Below are positions 10,724-21,207 of a stretch of 64,000 nucleotides of DNA, in pieces. The stretch lies in assembly GCA_039105265.1 (NCBI GenBank), contig JAPFFF010000053.1:310001-374000 (forward strand), in the 5' to 3' direction. This stretch comes from Tritrichomonas musculus. Its lineage: Eukaryota > Parabasalia > Tritrichomonadida > Tritrichomonadidae. The notes under the pieces are model-generated. The model ran no database searches. It was given only the letters and a program-made list of their open reading frames with translations, and was not told where the DNA came from. The position numbers and the translations under genes were made by a program. How positions within the stretch are numbered: position 1 is the stretch's first letter; each line of letters opens with the position of its first letter.

Positions 10724-11856
10724 TTAATTATTAAAAAAAAAAAATATATATATTTTAATAACATTCACTCCGGCTGGAATTCCAATATATGTCGGTTCAA
10801 ATGAATTTGGAATTGATATTTGTTCTAAAGACGAACATCCATAAAATGCACCAAGTCCAATAGATGAAACAGTCTTTGGGATTTCAATTTTTTCAATTCT
10901 TGAACATTCTCTAAACGCATGATTTCCAATTGTCGTCAATGACTCAGGGATTTCTATTTCTTCTAATGATGAGCATCCACTAAAGCAACGAGGTCCAATT
11001 GATAAAATGGAAGATTGAATCACAATTTTCTTAAGTGATTGGCATTCAAGGAAACTTTCTTTTTCAATAGATGTTACTGATGATGGTAATTCAATACTTA
11101 GTAATGATGAACATTTCGAGAAAACGTTTGATTCAATAGTTATTAAATTTGAATGTATTCCAATGCTCTTTAGATTTGAACATTTTGAGAAACATCCTGA
11201 TTCAAGAACTGTTACAGAAGAAGGAATTTCAATTCTCGTCAATGAATTACATCCTTCGAATGCATATGAGCCAATTGATGTTATAGAAGAAGGAATGACA
11301 ATATCTTCCAATGAACTGCATTCAGCAAAAGAACTCTTTCCGATAATCGTAACAGATGAAGGAATAGAAATGCTCTTTATTGAAGAGCATCCATAAAATG
11401 CACAGTTTCCAATCATTTTTATTGAATGAGGAATAGAAAAAGAACTCAATGAAGTGCATCCATCGAAAAGATGATCGCTTATCTCTGTCAATGAAGAAGG
11501 AATTTCAACAGTTGTGAGTGAAGAACATCCAGAGAAAGCACTCGATCCAATCGACTTCAACGCAGATGGAAGTTTCATCGTTGTCAAAGATATGCAGCCA
11601 CAGAAAGCACAGCTTCCAATTGTTGTCACTGATGATGAAATTTTGGCATTGATAAGAGAAGAACAACCACGAAATGCATGATTTCCGATTGATGGAACAG
11701 ATGATGATATTTCAACCTCCAAAAGTGACAGGCAACCGCTGAATGATCCTCCTTGACGCAAATCTCCTCCTTCAATTGATTTCACGTTTTCAAACTTGAG
11801 ATATTTGATGTTTTTGTCATCTCTGAATTTGTAATCAGATGAAATTTGGTAAACAT
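10724..11856 (-). pseudogene. BspA-type LRR protein, unit copy 2, frameshifted at the 5' end
   Basis: The sequence is almost identical to the LRR gene at 3765-4898, but one T is missing near 11829 (three Ts where copy 1 has four). The ATG at 11856 is thereby out of frame with the repeats. In the LRR frame no ATG is found until about 70 residues into the repeats; the only early start-like codon is a GTG at 11785. The repeat body itself is intact for 353 codons with the same IPSSV...AFxGCSSL pattern. Either the gene is a fresh pseudogene, or a shorter protein starts at an internal ATG. Confidence 0.75.
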
Positions 11857-12307
11857 TTTCAAATCTGTCCTTAAAATCTGCTAATTAAATAAAATCAGAT
11901 TCCCCATATTTTTCATGCATTAATAAAAATTTGTCCATTAATTCCAGTATTATTTATTATTAAAAAAAATCTTTAAACAATGAAATATATATGACATTTG
12001 AATGTCATTTTCATTCAAAGAGACTTGTTAAAAAATGAAATTGAAAGCTTTTTAACTTTTTATCTTTTTGTTGACATTCAATCCTGACACGAATAAAACT
12101 CTCTTGTAATCTCCAAAATCTCTTCAACACATACAAAGAATATTGAGATATATTGAAACGAATAAATAAATAAGATTATTCGAGAGTGGCTACAGATCAA
12201 AAATCTCTAATTTAATAGATTATAATTTATTTATTGAAAATTGTATGAGGTTAATCAAATAATTAAAAGGTTTATTCAATTTTTCATAAACAATATTTTC
12301 AAGAAAT

Positions 12308-15300
12308 ATGATTGAAGAATTTCAAAAAATTCGGAAATGCATAGACAGCAAGAAGTTTATATTGCATAACCATGCAGCCATCGAAGTTATTCAAGATTAT
12401 AACTTCATTCATATTTCAGAACAAATTTCATTTGATGGAAAAGAAGAAGAAGAAGAAAAAGAAAAAGAATTCAAAATATATCAAAATATCAGTAATTCTA
12501 AAGTCATTGTGATTGACCAAAACAAAAAATTCGATAAATTAGTTAATCAAAAATATTATATTCTTGGCTTTGAAAAAACTATAATTCTCCTCAAAGAATC
12601 TTCTCTTTCATTTCTTCAACAACTTTTATCTTCCAATCCAAATATACCAATTTGTTTCTTGAATAGCAAAGATAATTATTTTTCAAAAAACATAAAAAAT
12701 CCAGAAATTACAAATAACGAATTCTTTAAAGAAGAAATAGAGAGTTTAAATAATTTTTTTCATCTTTCTAATTTGACAAGGCAAATGAAAAGAATATGGA
12801 AATTTATTGTTCCATGCATATCGGGCTATTTAATTAAGAAAAGCTATTTACAGTTAAACGATCATCGTATTTCAAATTTCATTGAAAACATCGAAAAACC
12901 TCTTGAGAACAAAGTCATAAAAGAAGAAGACTGTGTCAAACTACGAAATGTTGGAAAAGGAAGTTCATTTACATGTGTATTGATATACCACATTATACAT
13001 GAAAAAATGTATGTTATTAAGAAGCCGAATATTTACAATGCCGAATTTCGGAAGTTGATTGAGCGAGAGAAAGAAAATTATTTGCGCTTCAGCCATCCAC
13101 TTTTGCCAACATTTTATGGGACAGTTGAAAATAAAGACTACATTGTCATTGAATTCATCAATGGACGAACATTGAGCAATATAAATAAAAATCAGTTTTC
13201 AGCTGACGATGTATTTCATATCATCTATGAAATCATCACCGTCATCAAGTACTTTCACAGCAATAATTATATTTATCGAGATTTAAAAGCAAACAATATC
13301 ATCATTGATGAAAATAAAAGCGCTGTTTTGATTGATCTTGATCGTTTGATTGAATATGATCCATCCATTGTGCATACATCAGATCTGATAAATGCATCAG
13401 AAAATCCATCATTTGATGATGATATTCGATGCTTAAGAGAAACGATACAATTCATCTTACAAGAAACAGAGGATTCACATTACGCCGCAAATGAAATATC
13501 TAAGATGTTCAATGAAGAAGCGAATCTTTCTATTTCAGATATAATTGATGTATTTGACACAATATTTGAATGTGAAATGAAAACATCAGAAGAATATGAA
13601 GAATATTTGAGCAATTTCAAAATACTTAACATTTTATCAACCAAATATGAACAAAATAGAAACGATCGAAATATGTATTTTAATCTTGGATTTATTTATT
13701 CCACAGGAGATCATGTTCCAATCGATATTAATAAAGCGATTCATTATTATTCACTCGCTTCAAATCAAAACCTTGCGGAAGCACAATATAATCTTGGATT
13801 TATTTATCATACAGGATATCATGTTCCAATTTACATTGACAAAGCGATTCATTATTATTCACTCGCTGCAAATCAAAACTTTCCAGAAGCACAATATAAT
13901 CTTGGATTTATTTATTCCACAGGAGATCATGTTCCAATCGATATTAATAAAGCGATTCATTATTATTCACTCGCTTCAAATCAAAACCTTGCGGAAGCAC
14001 AATATAATCTTGGATTTATTTATCATACAGGATATCATGTTCCAATTGACATTGACAAAGCGATTCATCATTATTCACTCGCTGCAAATCAAAACTTTCC
14101 AGAAGCACAATATAATCTTGGATTTATTTATCATTCAGGAGATCATGTTTCAATCGATATTAATAAAGCGATTCATTATTATTCACTGGCTGCAAATCAA
14201 AACCATCCAGAAGCACAATTTAAACTTGGATTTATTTATCATTCAGGAAAACATGTTCCAATTGACATTAATAAAGCGATTCATTATTATTCACTCGCTG
14301 CAAATCAAAACGATGCAGAAGCACAATTTAATCTTGGATTTATTTATCATAAAGGATATCATGTTCCAATTGACATTGACAAAGCGATTCATTATTATTC
14401 ACTCGCTGCAAATCAAAACCATTCAAAAGCACAATTTAATCTTGGAGTTATTTATCATAAAGGATATCATGTTCCAATTGACATTGACAAAGCGATTCAT
14501 TATTATTCACTCGCTGCAAATCAAAACCATTCAAAAGCACAATTTAATCTTGGAGTTATTTATCATAAAGGATATCATGTTCCAATTGACATTGACAAAG
14601 CGATTCATTATTATTCACTGGCTGCAAATCAAAACCATTCAAAAGCACAATTTAAACTTGGATTTATTTATCATACAGGATATCATGTTCCAATTGACAT
14701 TAATAAAGCGATTCATTATTATTCACTCGCTGCAAATCAAAACGATGCAGAAGCACAATTTAATCTTGGAGTTATTTATTCTAAAGGATATCATGTTCCA
14801 ATTGACATTGACAAAGCGATTCATTATTATTCACTCGCTGCAAATCAAAACCATTCAAAAGCACAAATTAATCTTGGAGTTATTTATCATAAAGGATATC
14901 ATGTTCCAATCGACATTAATAAAGCGATTCATTATTATTCACTGGCTGCAAATCAAAACTTTCCAGAAGCACAATTTAATCTTGGAGTTATTTATCATAA
15001 AGGATATCATGTTCCAATCGATATTAATAAAGCGATTCATTATTATTCACTCGCTGCAAATCAAAACTATCCGAGAGCACAATTTAAACTTGGATTTATT
15101 TATTCCACAGGATATCATGTTTCAATTGACATTGAAAAAGCGATTCATTATTATTCACTCGCTTCAAATCAAAACCATTCAAAAGCACAATTTAAACTTG
15201 GATTTATTTATTCCACAGGATATCATGTTCCAATCGACATTAATAAAGCGATTCATTATTATTCACTCGCTGCAAATCAAAATCATGCAGAAGCTCAATT

Positions 15301-16924
15301 TAAACTTGGATTTATTTATTCCACAGGAGATCATGTTTCAATCAATATTGATAAAGCGATTCATTATTATTCACTCGCTTCAAATCAAAACTTTCCAGAA
15401 GCACAATTTAAACTTGGAGTTATTTATCATAAAGGATATCATGTTCCAATCGATATTAATAAAGCGATTCATTATTATTCACTCGCTGCAAATCAAAATC
15501 ATGCAGAAGCACAATTTAATCTTGGATTTATTTATTCCACAGGAGATCATGTTCCAATCGATATTAATAAAGCGATTCATCATTATTCACTCGCTGCAAA
15601 TCAAAACTTTCCAGAAGCACAATTTAAACTTGGATTTATTTATCATTCAGGAGATCATGTTCCAATCGATATTAATAAAGCGATTCATTATTATTCACTG
15701 GCTGCAAATCAAAACCATTCAAAAGCACAATTTAATCTTGGAGTTATTTATCATACAGGAGATCATGTTTCAATTGACATTAACAAAGCGATTCATTATT
15801 ATTCACTCGCTGCAAATCAAAACGATGCAGAAGCACAATTTAATCTTGGATTTATTTATCATACAGGATATCATGTTCCAATTTACATTGACAAAGCGAT
15901 TCATTATTATTCACTGGCTGCAAATCAAAACTTTCCAGAAGCACAATTTAATCTTGGAGTTATTTATTCTAAAGGATATCATGTTCCAATTGACATTGAC
16001 AAAGCGATTCATTATTATTCACTCGCTGCAAATCAAAACCATTCAAAAGCACAATTTAATCTTGGAGTTATTTATTCTACAGGATATCATGTTCCAATCG
16101 ACCTTGATAAAGCGATTCATTATTATTCACTCGCTGCAAATCAAAACTTTCCAGAAGCACAATATTGTCTTGGAATTATGTATTATTTAAGAAATTTTTC
16201 TATAACAAACATGAAGAAAAGCATACTTTATATAATATTATCATCAAAGAATGGAAATCGAGAAGCAAATTTTGCACATGGTTATTTGCTTCATGAAGGA
16301 AAGTATATCAAAAGAAATATTGAAGAAGCGGTTCATTATTTGAAAGAGGCATCGTCATTTAATAATCAATTTGCCAAAAATAATCTTGGAATTCTTTACA
16401 AACATGGATTTGAAGAAGAAGTTCCTCAAAGAATATCTCAATCAATTGAATATTTCGAAGAAGCAATCAAACAGAAAGGAGATTATTTATCGATGTACAA
16501 TTTATCACATATTTATTTCTATGATCAATCAATCAAACAAAATTTCAATCTTCTTGATTTATTAATCAAATCTTGTAAAATATTTAAAGAATCATTTGTA
16601 TTATTAAGTCTTGTATTGATTGATAAATTTTGTTCGGACATAGAACAAATGGAAACAGAACTTGAAAAACGAGCAGATGCGTCGAATGATTTAACATCAA
16701 AGATTATAAATTATATTCTAGACCACAATTTATTTGATCCAAAATCATTTGATCAGTTTTATAATTTCTATCGTGATAGAGATTATTTATACAATATTTT
16801 ACACGAACCTATTCTAACATCTGAATTAAATAAAAAAGACAGAGAAGAAAAAGAACCAAAATATCGAAACATGAAAGAACTTTCAAATGAATTCTATGAA
16901 GGCTTTGGCCATGACTTAATGTGA
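12308..16924 (+). CDS. Kinase-Sel1 repeat protein, copy 3 (complete, 23 repeats)
   Basis: At 1538 residues this is three repeats shorter than copy 2. The N-terminal region and kinase-like domain differ from copy 2 at only a few residues (for example Y11C, L111I, K145E and D394Y). All kinase motifs are kept: glycine loop, VIKK, YRDLKANN and DLD. It carries 23 near-identical Sel1 repeats followed by the same degenerate repeats and tail. Upstream spacer and Inr-like TCATA are duplicated too, so it should be expressed like copy 2. Downstream, homology to the unit ends within about 75 bp of the stop, where the array is broken. Confidence 0.9.
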   Translation: MIEEFQKIRKCIDSKKFILHNHAAIEVIQDYNFIHISEQISFDGKEEEEEKEKEFKIYQNISNSKVIVIDQNKKFDKLVNQKYYILGFEKTIILLKESSLSFLQQLLSSNPNIPICFLNSKDNYFSKNIKNPEITNNEFFKEEIESLNNFFHLSNLTRQMKRIWKFIVPCISGYLIKKSYLQLNDHRISNFIENIEKPLENKVIKEEDCVKLRNVGKGSSFTCVLIYHIIHEKMYVIKKPNIYNAEFRKLIEREKENYLRFSHPLLPTFYGTVENKDYIVIEFINGRTLSNINKNQFSADDVFHIIYEIITVIKYFHSNNYIYRDLKANNIIIDENKSAVLIDLDRLIEYDPSIVHTSDLINASENPSFDDDIRCLRETIQFILQETEDSHYAANEISKMFNEEANLSISDIIDVFDTIFECEMKTSEEYEEYLSNFKILNILSTKYEQNRNDRNMYFNLGFIYSTGDHVPIDINKAIHYYSLASNQNLAEAQYNLGFIYHTGYHVPIYIDKAIHYYSLAANQNFPEAQYNLGFIYSTGDHVPIDINKAIHYYSLASNQNLAEAQYNLGFIYHTGYHVPIDIDKAIHHYSLAANQNFPEAQYNLGFIYHSGDHVSIDINKAIHYYSLAANQNHPEAQFKLGFIYHSGKHVPIDINKAIHYYSLAANQNDAEAQFNLGFIYHKGYHVPIDIDKAIHYYSLAANQNHSKAQFNLGVIYHKGYHVPIDIDKAIHYYSLAANQNHSKAQFNLGVIYHKGYHVPIDIDKAIHYYSLAANQNHSKAQFKLGFIYHTGYHVPIDINKAIHYYSLAANQNDAEAQFNLGVIYSKGYHVPIDIDKAIHYYSLAANQNHSKAQINLGVIYHKGYHVPIDINKAIHYYSLAANQNFPEAQFNLGVIYHKGYHVPIDINKAIHYYSLAANQNYPRAQFKLGFIYSTGYHVSIDIEKAIHYYSLASNQNHSKAQFKLGFIYSTGYHVPIDINKAIHYYSLAANQNHAEAQFKLGFIYSTGDHVSINIDKAIHYYSLASNQNFPEAQFKLGVIYHKGYHVPIDINKAIHYYSLAANQNHAEAQFNLGFIYSTGDHVPIDINKAIHHYSLAANQNFPEAQFKLGFIYHSGDHVPIDINKAIHYYSLAANQNHSKAQFNLGVIYHTGDHVSIDINKAIHYYSLAANQNDAEAQFNLGFIYHTGYHVPIYIDKAIHYYSLAANQNFPEAQFNLGVIYSKGYHVPIDIDKAIHYYSLAANQNHSKAQFNLGVIYSTGYHVPIDLDKAIHYYSLAANQNFPEAQYCLGIMYYLRNFSITNMKKSILYIILSSKNGNREANFAHGYLLHEGKYIKRNIEEAVHYLKEASSFNNQFAKNNLGILYKHGFEEEVPQRISQSIEYFEEAIKQKGDYLSMYNLSHIYFYDQSIKQNFNLLDLLIKSCKIFKESFVLLSLVLIDKFCSDIEQMETELEKRADASNDLTSKIINYILDHNLFDPKSFDQFYNFYRDRDYLYNILHEPILTSELNKKDREEKEPKYRNMKELSNEFYEGFGHDLM
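13685..16168 (+). repeat. Sel1-coding 108-bp tandem array, 23 units
   Basis: CTTGGA recurs in register from 13685 to 16169, giving 2484 bp or 23 units. The unit order matches copy 1 except for an extra GYHVPIDIDK unit around 14450-14630. Confidence 0.95.
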
Positions 16925-16999
16925 TCGACTATTCATTCTAGAACTCATTCATCTATATTTTTATGGTTCACAAAAATGTTGAAGTTTATATAATATATT

Positions 17000-17275
17000 G
17001 TCAATGAATTACATCCTTCGAATGCATATGAGCCAATTGATGTTATAGAAGAAGGAATGACAATATCTTCCAATGAACTGCATTCAGCAAAAGAACTCTT
17101 TCCGATAATCGTAACAGATGAAGGAATAGAAATGTTCTTTATTGAAGAGCATCCATAAAATGCACAGTTTCCAATCATTTTTATTGAATGAGGAATAGAA
17201 AAAGAACTCAATGAAGTGCATCCATCGAAAAGATGATCGCTTATCTCTGTCAATGAAGAAGGAATTTCAACAGTT
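17000..17275 (-). pseudogene. Internal fragment of the BspA-LRR gene, truncated at both ends
   Basis: This piece equals 4279-4554 of unit copy 1 with a single visible change (S to N near 17133). Its left end is joined directly to DNA 75 bp downstream of kinase-Sel1 copy 3, skipping the spacer and the C-terminal third of the LRR gene. Its right end is joined to the 3' part of the coiled-coil gene. An ORF of 113 codons (16945-17286) crosses both joints, but its first codons and its tail come from unrelated sequence. I read it as a rearrangement scar rather than a gene. Confidence 0.85.
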
Positions 17276-18676
17276 TTCATTTGCATCTTTTGTTGATTTT
17301 AATTCATCGAGTGTAATCAAAAGTTTATCATCATTCTTTTTTTGAAGATCTCTTAATTGTCTCTTTAATTCTTTACTTTCTTCGATTAAATCATTCATGT
17401 TTCTCATTAATTCATTTATTTTTTCATCTGATTTAGGTAGCTGTTCTTTGATATCTTCATTTCCTTCTTTCAATGATTTGAGTTCTTTCTCAAATTTACT
17501 GGTTTTTTCTTGATCTAATTGTAATTTTCTTTCAAGAATTTCTTTTTCATTATTTAATTCTTCTTCCAATTCATGAAGTTTTTTGCCTTCTTCCTCTTGT
17601 TTCATCAGTAATTCTTTTTTGAGTCCATTAACTTCAGCATTCAAATCGTTCAATTCTTTTTCTTTCTTATTCATCTTTTCATCAGCCTCTTCTTCTTCTG
17701 ATTTGAGCTTTTTCTTTAACCCTTCTTTTTAATTTTCTAATGAACTTAATTTATCATTAACTTCATCCAAATTTTCTTTTTCTAAAAGAATTTTATGTTT
17801 TAATTCTTCATTTTCTTTTCTTTTTGCTTTTAATTCTTCTTCTATTTCGTTAATTTTTTCTTCAGCATGGTTTTTTTCTGACTGAGCTTTCAAAAGTTCC
17901 TTTTTCATTGGTGCAAACTTTTTTTCTAACTCTTCTTTTTCGCCAATCAAAGAATCCAAAGCACGAGCAATTGACAAATTGATGAAATGAAAATCAAAGA
18001 TTTTTAAATATTCATTCAATAATCGACTCAAGTGTTCAATTTTGGGATTCAAAAAGTTTACAAAAGAAAACAAAACAGAAGCATCACGGCCAAATTTGTC
18101 GAGGTAATTGAATAAAAAATTAAATATATCATCGTTTTCAATTTCTTTTTCTTCTTGTTCATTGAAATAATTATCTAAAATACGATAGAGAATTGGGGTT
18201 TTTAAATTTAATAATTGTTCATCATTAATGTACATTTGTAAATGCTGAGAAATAATATTTTCATATGTTTTAGTGTTGATTGACGGATCTTTTTGGTGAT
18301 TTAATAATATTTCAAAAATAATATTTTTATTATTATTCACAATATATTCATCAGTAGATTCAATCAATGTAGAAACTTCATATTTATTATCTAAATAATT
18401 AAGAGCACAAACATTATGGTTATTGACATCAATTTCATCATTTTGAATGTATTTTATAAATAATTGGATTGTTTCATCAGAAAGATCTATTATTTCTTCT
18501 AAATTTGTATCAATTAATTGAATGCCTTTGTTCATTTCAAGCTCATGTCGATTTTTCGAATAAAAATCTGAAGAATATTTGAAGAAATCAAATTTGATTG
18601 GATATTTATGTGTTTTATAAATAAAGTAATGTGTTTCTGGGATATTTTTTGTATTTTTAATTCGATACTGCTTCAT
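17276..18676 (-). pseudogene. BTB-like N-terminal domain / coiled-coil protein, broken
   Basis: The frame opens at the ATG at 18676. About 230 residues resemble the BTB-like (POZ/BACK-type) N-termini of other trichomonad proteins, including the PARG fusion at 56241-58811, and are followed by a long Glu/Lys-rich coiled coil. A TAA at 17729-17731 interrupts the coiled coil. The same frame then continues without any gap for 18 codons to an internal ATG at 17674 and on for another 135 residues of heptad-rich sequence (LEEELNNEKEILERKLQL and similar). It ends in a TGA created by the joint with the LRR fragment. So there are two lesions: an in-frame nonsense codon and loss of the true C-terminus. 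A 315-residue truncated protein could still be made. Confidence 0.75.
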
Positions 18677-19017
18677 TTTTGAAGTTTGGTTTTATATAAA
18701 GTTATCCACTTTTTTAATGAAGAAGGGTTCCTCCATTCAAAATTGAAATATATAACATATCTTTGATTGTGAATTCAATTGATTTAATATTTTATATTTA
18801 TTTAAATAGTTAAATTGCAATATAAATAACATTTGATAAGATGATTATTATTATTTATCATGAGCAATCTCAATGATAACAGTATTGGTTGTTGTTGTGG
18901 TTAATTGACCATTATTGTCATTTACCTGCTTTTCATATTACAATTTATGCAATTTTTAAATATTTTTCATGAATTTCAACTTTTCTGAAATGAGTTGTGA
19001 AAAATGTAAAAGTATTT

Positions 19018-21207
19018 ATGAATTCTGAAACGAAAGATCAAAAAGAAAGAAATAATTTATTTAACCAAAAAATCATAGATTCGATTATCGATGATAATGA
19101 AGAAGAATTTTTACAATTAATATCCCAAATTAATATCAATGAATCCAACATCAATCAATCATTTGAACTGACAGATTATAAAATGCCCAAATTATTATTA
19201 GGTTCTCCATCGTACTTCTCCCTCTGCTGTTTTTTTGGCTCCGAAAAATGCTTCCAAATGTTTCTAAATCAAATTCCAGAAGGAATTGAATCAGTTCACC
19301 TCACCAAACTTGACTATTACGGACGCACATCATTTCATTTTGCCTGTGCTGGTGGAAATTTGAGCATTATACGTGAGATGCACAATGCAGGCTTCGATAT
19401 AAACAAGAGAGATTACAATGGCAATTCTCCGTGTCACTTTTCTGCGATGACTGGCAGTCTTGACGCGATGAAGTACCTGTGGTCGAAAGGTGCTGACATT
19501 CAGCTATGTTTCAATCGTGATTTCCACACTCCACTTCAAACAGCCTGTTTGTATGGTCAGCTTGAAATTGTGAAATTCATTTTTGAGAATGTCTGTTCGA
19601 TTGACGACTTTGAAGAGCAACAAAAGGAGCTTGAAATTGAGTATCGATATCGTTACTTTATTCAGCCAGCGAAGAACGAAACTCCGCTCCATCTTGCATG
19701 CCAGAGTGGAAGTGATGCTGTTGTTGATTACATTCTAAAAACGATAAAAGAATTGTCTAAAAAATGGCTCAAAGCACTCGACAGTAATTCACGAAACCCG
19801 CTTCATGTTGCGTGTCAAAACGGGAGCTTGAAGTGTGTCAAGTCAATTATTGAGATCGGAAACGTAAAGCATGAATTAAACGGTAGAAAACACGTTCCAA
19901 TCATCGATGCAGCAGCGAAAGGATACACTGACATCGTCTTGTATCTTCTTCAGAAAGGAGTCGACATAAACATCACGAATTCGGCAAAGATGACTGCGCT
20001 TGATGAAGCCATTAGGAATGAGCAATTGTCTGTTATAAAGTTGCTTATTGATCATGGAGCAACCAAAGACTTTGATGATGAAAAAATCGCCAATCTTTTC
20101 GTCAAAGCTTGTGCAACTTTGAATCCAGAAATTTACACGTTTTTCGACGACAAGTTTTGCATTCAATATGCAAAATATGGAAACATGTTCATTGGCAAAG
20201 CAGTTCAATTGGAGAGCGAAGACCTCGTTAACTATTTGTTGGAGAAGAAATGCACGCTTGACAACATCTGTTCATATGTGAATTTCACGACAAAATGGAA
20301 ACCGTTCATGAGCTTTTTGAAAGAAAAAGGAGTGACTTTTTCAGGAATGGAATCCGAATCGGGCGTCCCATTGATTGTCAAGTCAATCAAAGGAGGAAGT
20401 TACGATTCAGTAAAGCAAATGATCGCTGAAGGTGCCACTATTAACAAAGAAATCATCGATAAATACGACTGCATTTTAATGACATGTGAAAAAGGAAGTC
20501 GGAAACTTTTCAACTTTTTGTTGACGTTCAATCCAGACATGAGCAAAGCTGATTTGTATCTCGAAAGCCTCCTGAACAAATACAAGGAATATGGAGACAG
20601 ATTGAAAGAAACAAAAGTGAAAGATCGATTGAAAATTGCTGAGACACTTTTGTCTGAATATAAAGCTAATCCAAACCAAATTGAAATCATTTGTGAAGCT
20701 GCTTCATACTGTGCAATGGACGTTCTTGAACTCTTTGGGAAATATTCAGCTAATTTTAACAGATGCCCATTTGATTACACCGAAATGATAAAGACAAAAC
20801 ATCTGCATGTTTTCCGATTCCTTGAAAATCATGGATGTTTTTTCGCACTAGCCAAAACTGGTCTGTATGCTATCATTCATCCTTGTCCGTTGGATCGAAA
20901 AATTGGTAAGAATGACTCGCCTCTTGATATCAATCTGAGATTCATTTATGATTCAGAACATGATATTCAAACAACGGTTTTTTTGGTCAGATATTCATCT
21001 ATCAAGAATTTGCTCAGCATTGTAATTGATGATGGTAATTTGATTGATTTATTTTTAGACAAAAAATGCTTTGATGGAATTTTAGCTGTTTATCAAAGAG
21101 TTGGATTTCCAATTCTTCCAAAAAAAATTGATGTAAAACCTTTTAAACAAAGAATTATTTCGAGTAACAACCAGGAGTTAATAAGAATGTTATCTGATTT
21201 GCCATAA
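19018..21207 (+). CDS. Ankyrin repeat protein
   Basis: About 729 residues. I place the start at the ATG at 19018, because the frame upstream has only a GTG at 18997. Clear ankyrin repeats occupy roughly residues 95-345 (GRTSFHFACAGGNLSIIREM, TPLHLACQSGSDAVVDYI, NPLHVACQNGSLKCVKSI, TALDEAIRNEQLSVIKLL), and the second half holds degenerate ankyrin-like helices. No signal peptide, membrane segment or enzyme domain is seen. Ankyrin repeats mediate protein contacts; the partner is unknown. The coding region is noticeably less AT-rich than its surroundings, which supports selection on the protein. A short overlapping upstream frame starts at the ATG at 18969 and ends at 19028, so a regulatory uORF or a lost N-terminal frame are both possible. 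Confidence 0.85.
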   Translation: MNSETKDQKERNNLFNQKIIDSIIDDNEEEFLQLISQININESNINQSFELTDYKMPKLLLGSPSYFSLCCFFGSEKCFQMFLNQIPEGIESVHLTKLDYYGRTSFHFACAGGNLSIIREMHNAGFDINKRDYNGNSPCHFSAMTGSLDAMKYLWSKGADIQLCFNRDFHTPLQTACLYGQLEIVKFIFENVCSIDDFEEQQKELEIEYRYRYFIQPAKNETPLHLACQSGSDAVVDYILKTIKELSKKWLKALDSNSRNPLHVACQNGSLKCVKSIIEIGNVKHELNGRKHVPIIDAAAKGYTDIVLYLLQKGVDINITNSAKMTALDEAIRNEQLSVIKLLIDHGATKDFDDEKIANLFVKACATLNPEIYTFFDDKFCIQYAKYGNMFIGKAVQLESEDLVNYLLEKKCTLDNICSYVNFTTKWKPFMSFLKEKGVTFSGMESESGVPLIVKSIKGGSYDSVKQMIAEGATINKEIIDKYDCILMTCEKGSRKLFNFLLTFNPDMSKADLYLESLLNKYKEYGDRLKETKVKDRLKIAETLLSEYKANPNQIEIICEAASYCAMDVLELFGKYSANFNRCPFDYTEMIKTKHLHVFRFLENHGCFFALAKTGLYAIIHPCPLDRKIGKNDSPLDINLRFIYDSEHDIQTTVFLVRYSSIKNLLSIVIDDGNLIDLFLDKKCFDGILAVYQRVGFPILPKKIDVKPFKQRIISSNNQELIRMLSDLP

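Larger units (their letters stand above)
1..16999 (+). repeat. Direct tandem array of a ~6.96-kb two-gene unit
   Basis: Corresponding points lie 6958-6959 bp apart (kinase starts 5350 and 12308; kinase stops 3331 and 10290). Genes, spacers and homopolymers all repeat with only scattered substitutions and small indels. The array begins left of the window and stops abruptly at about 16999/17000. Confidence 0.95.

Noticed and set aside
16945-17286. 113-codon LRR ORF as a gene
   Set aside because: Its ends come from unrelated DNA on both sides of rearrangement joints.
19504-20690. Minus-strand frames inside the ankyrin gene
   Set aside because: Antisense shadows; no recognisable protein and the opposite strand encodes clear ankyrin repeats.
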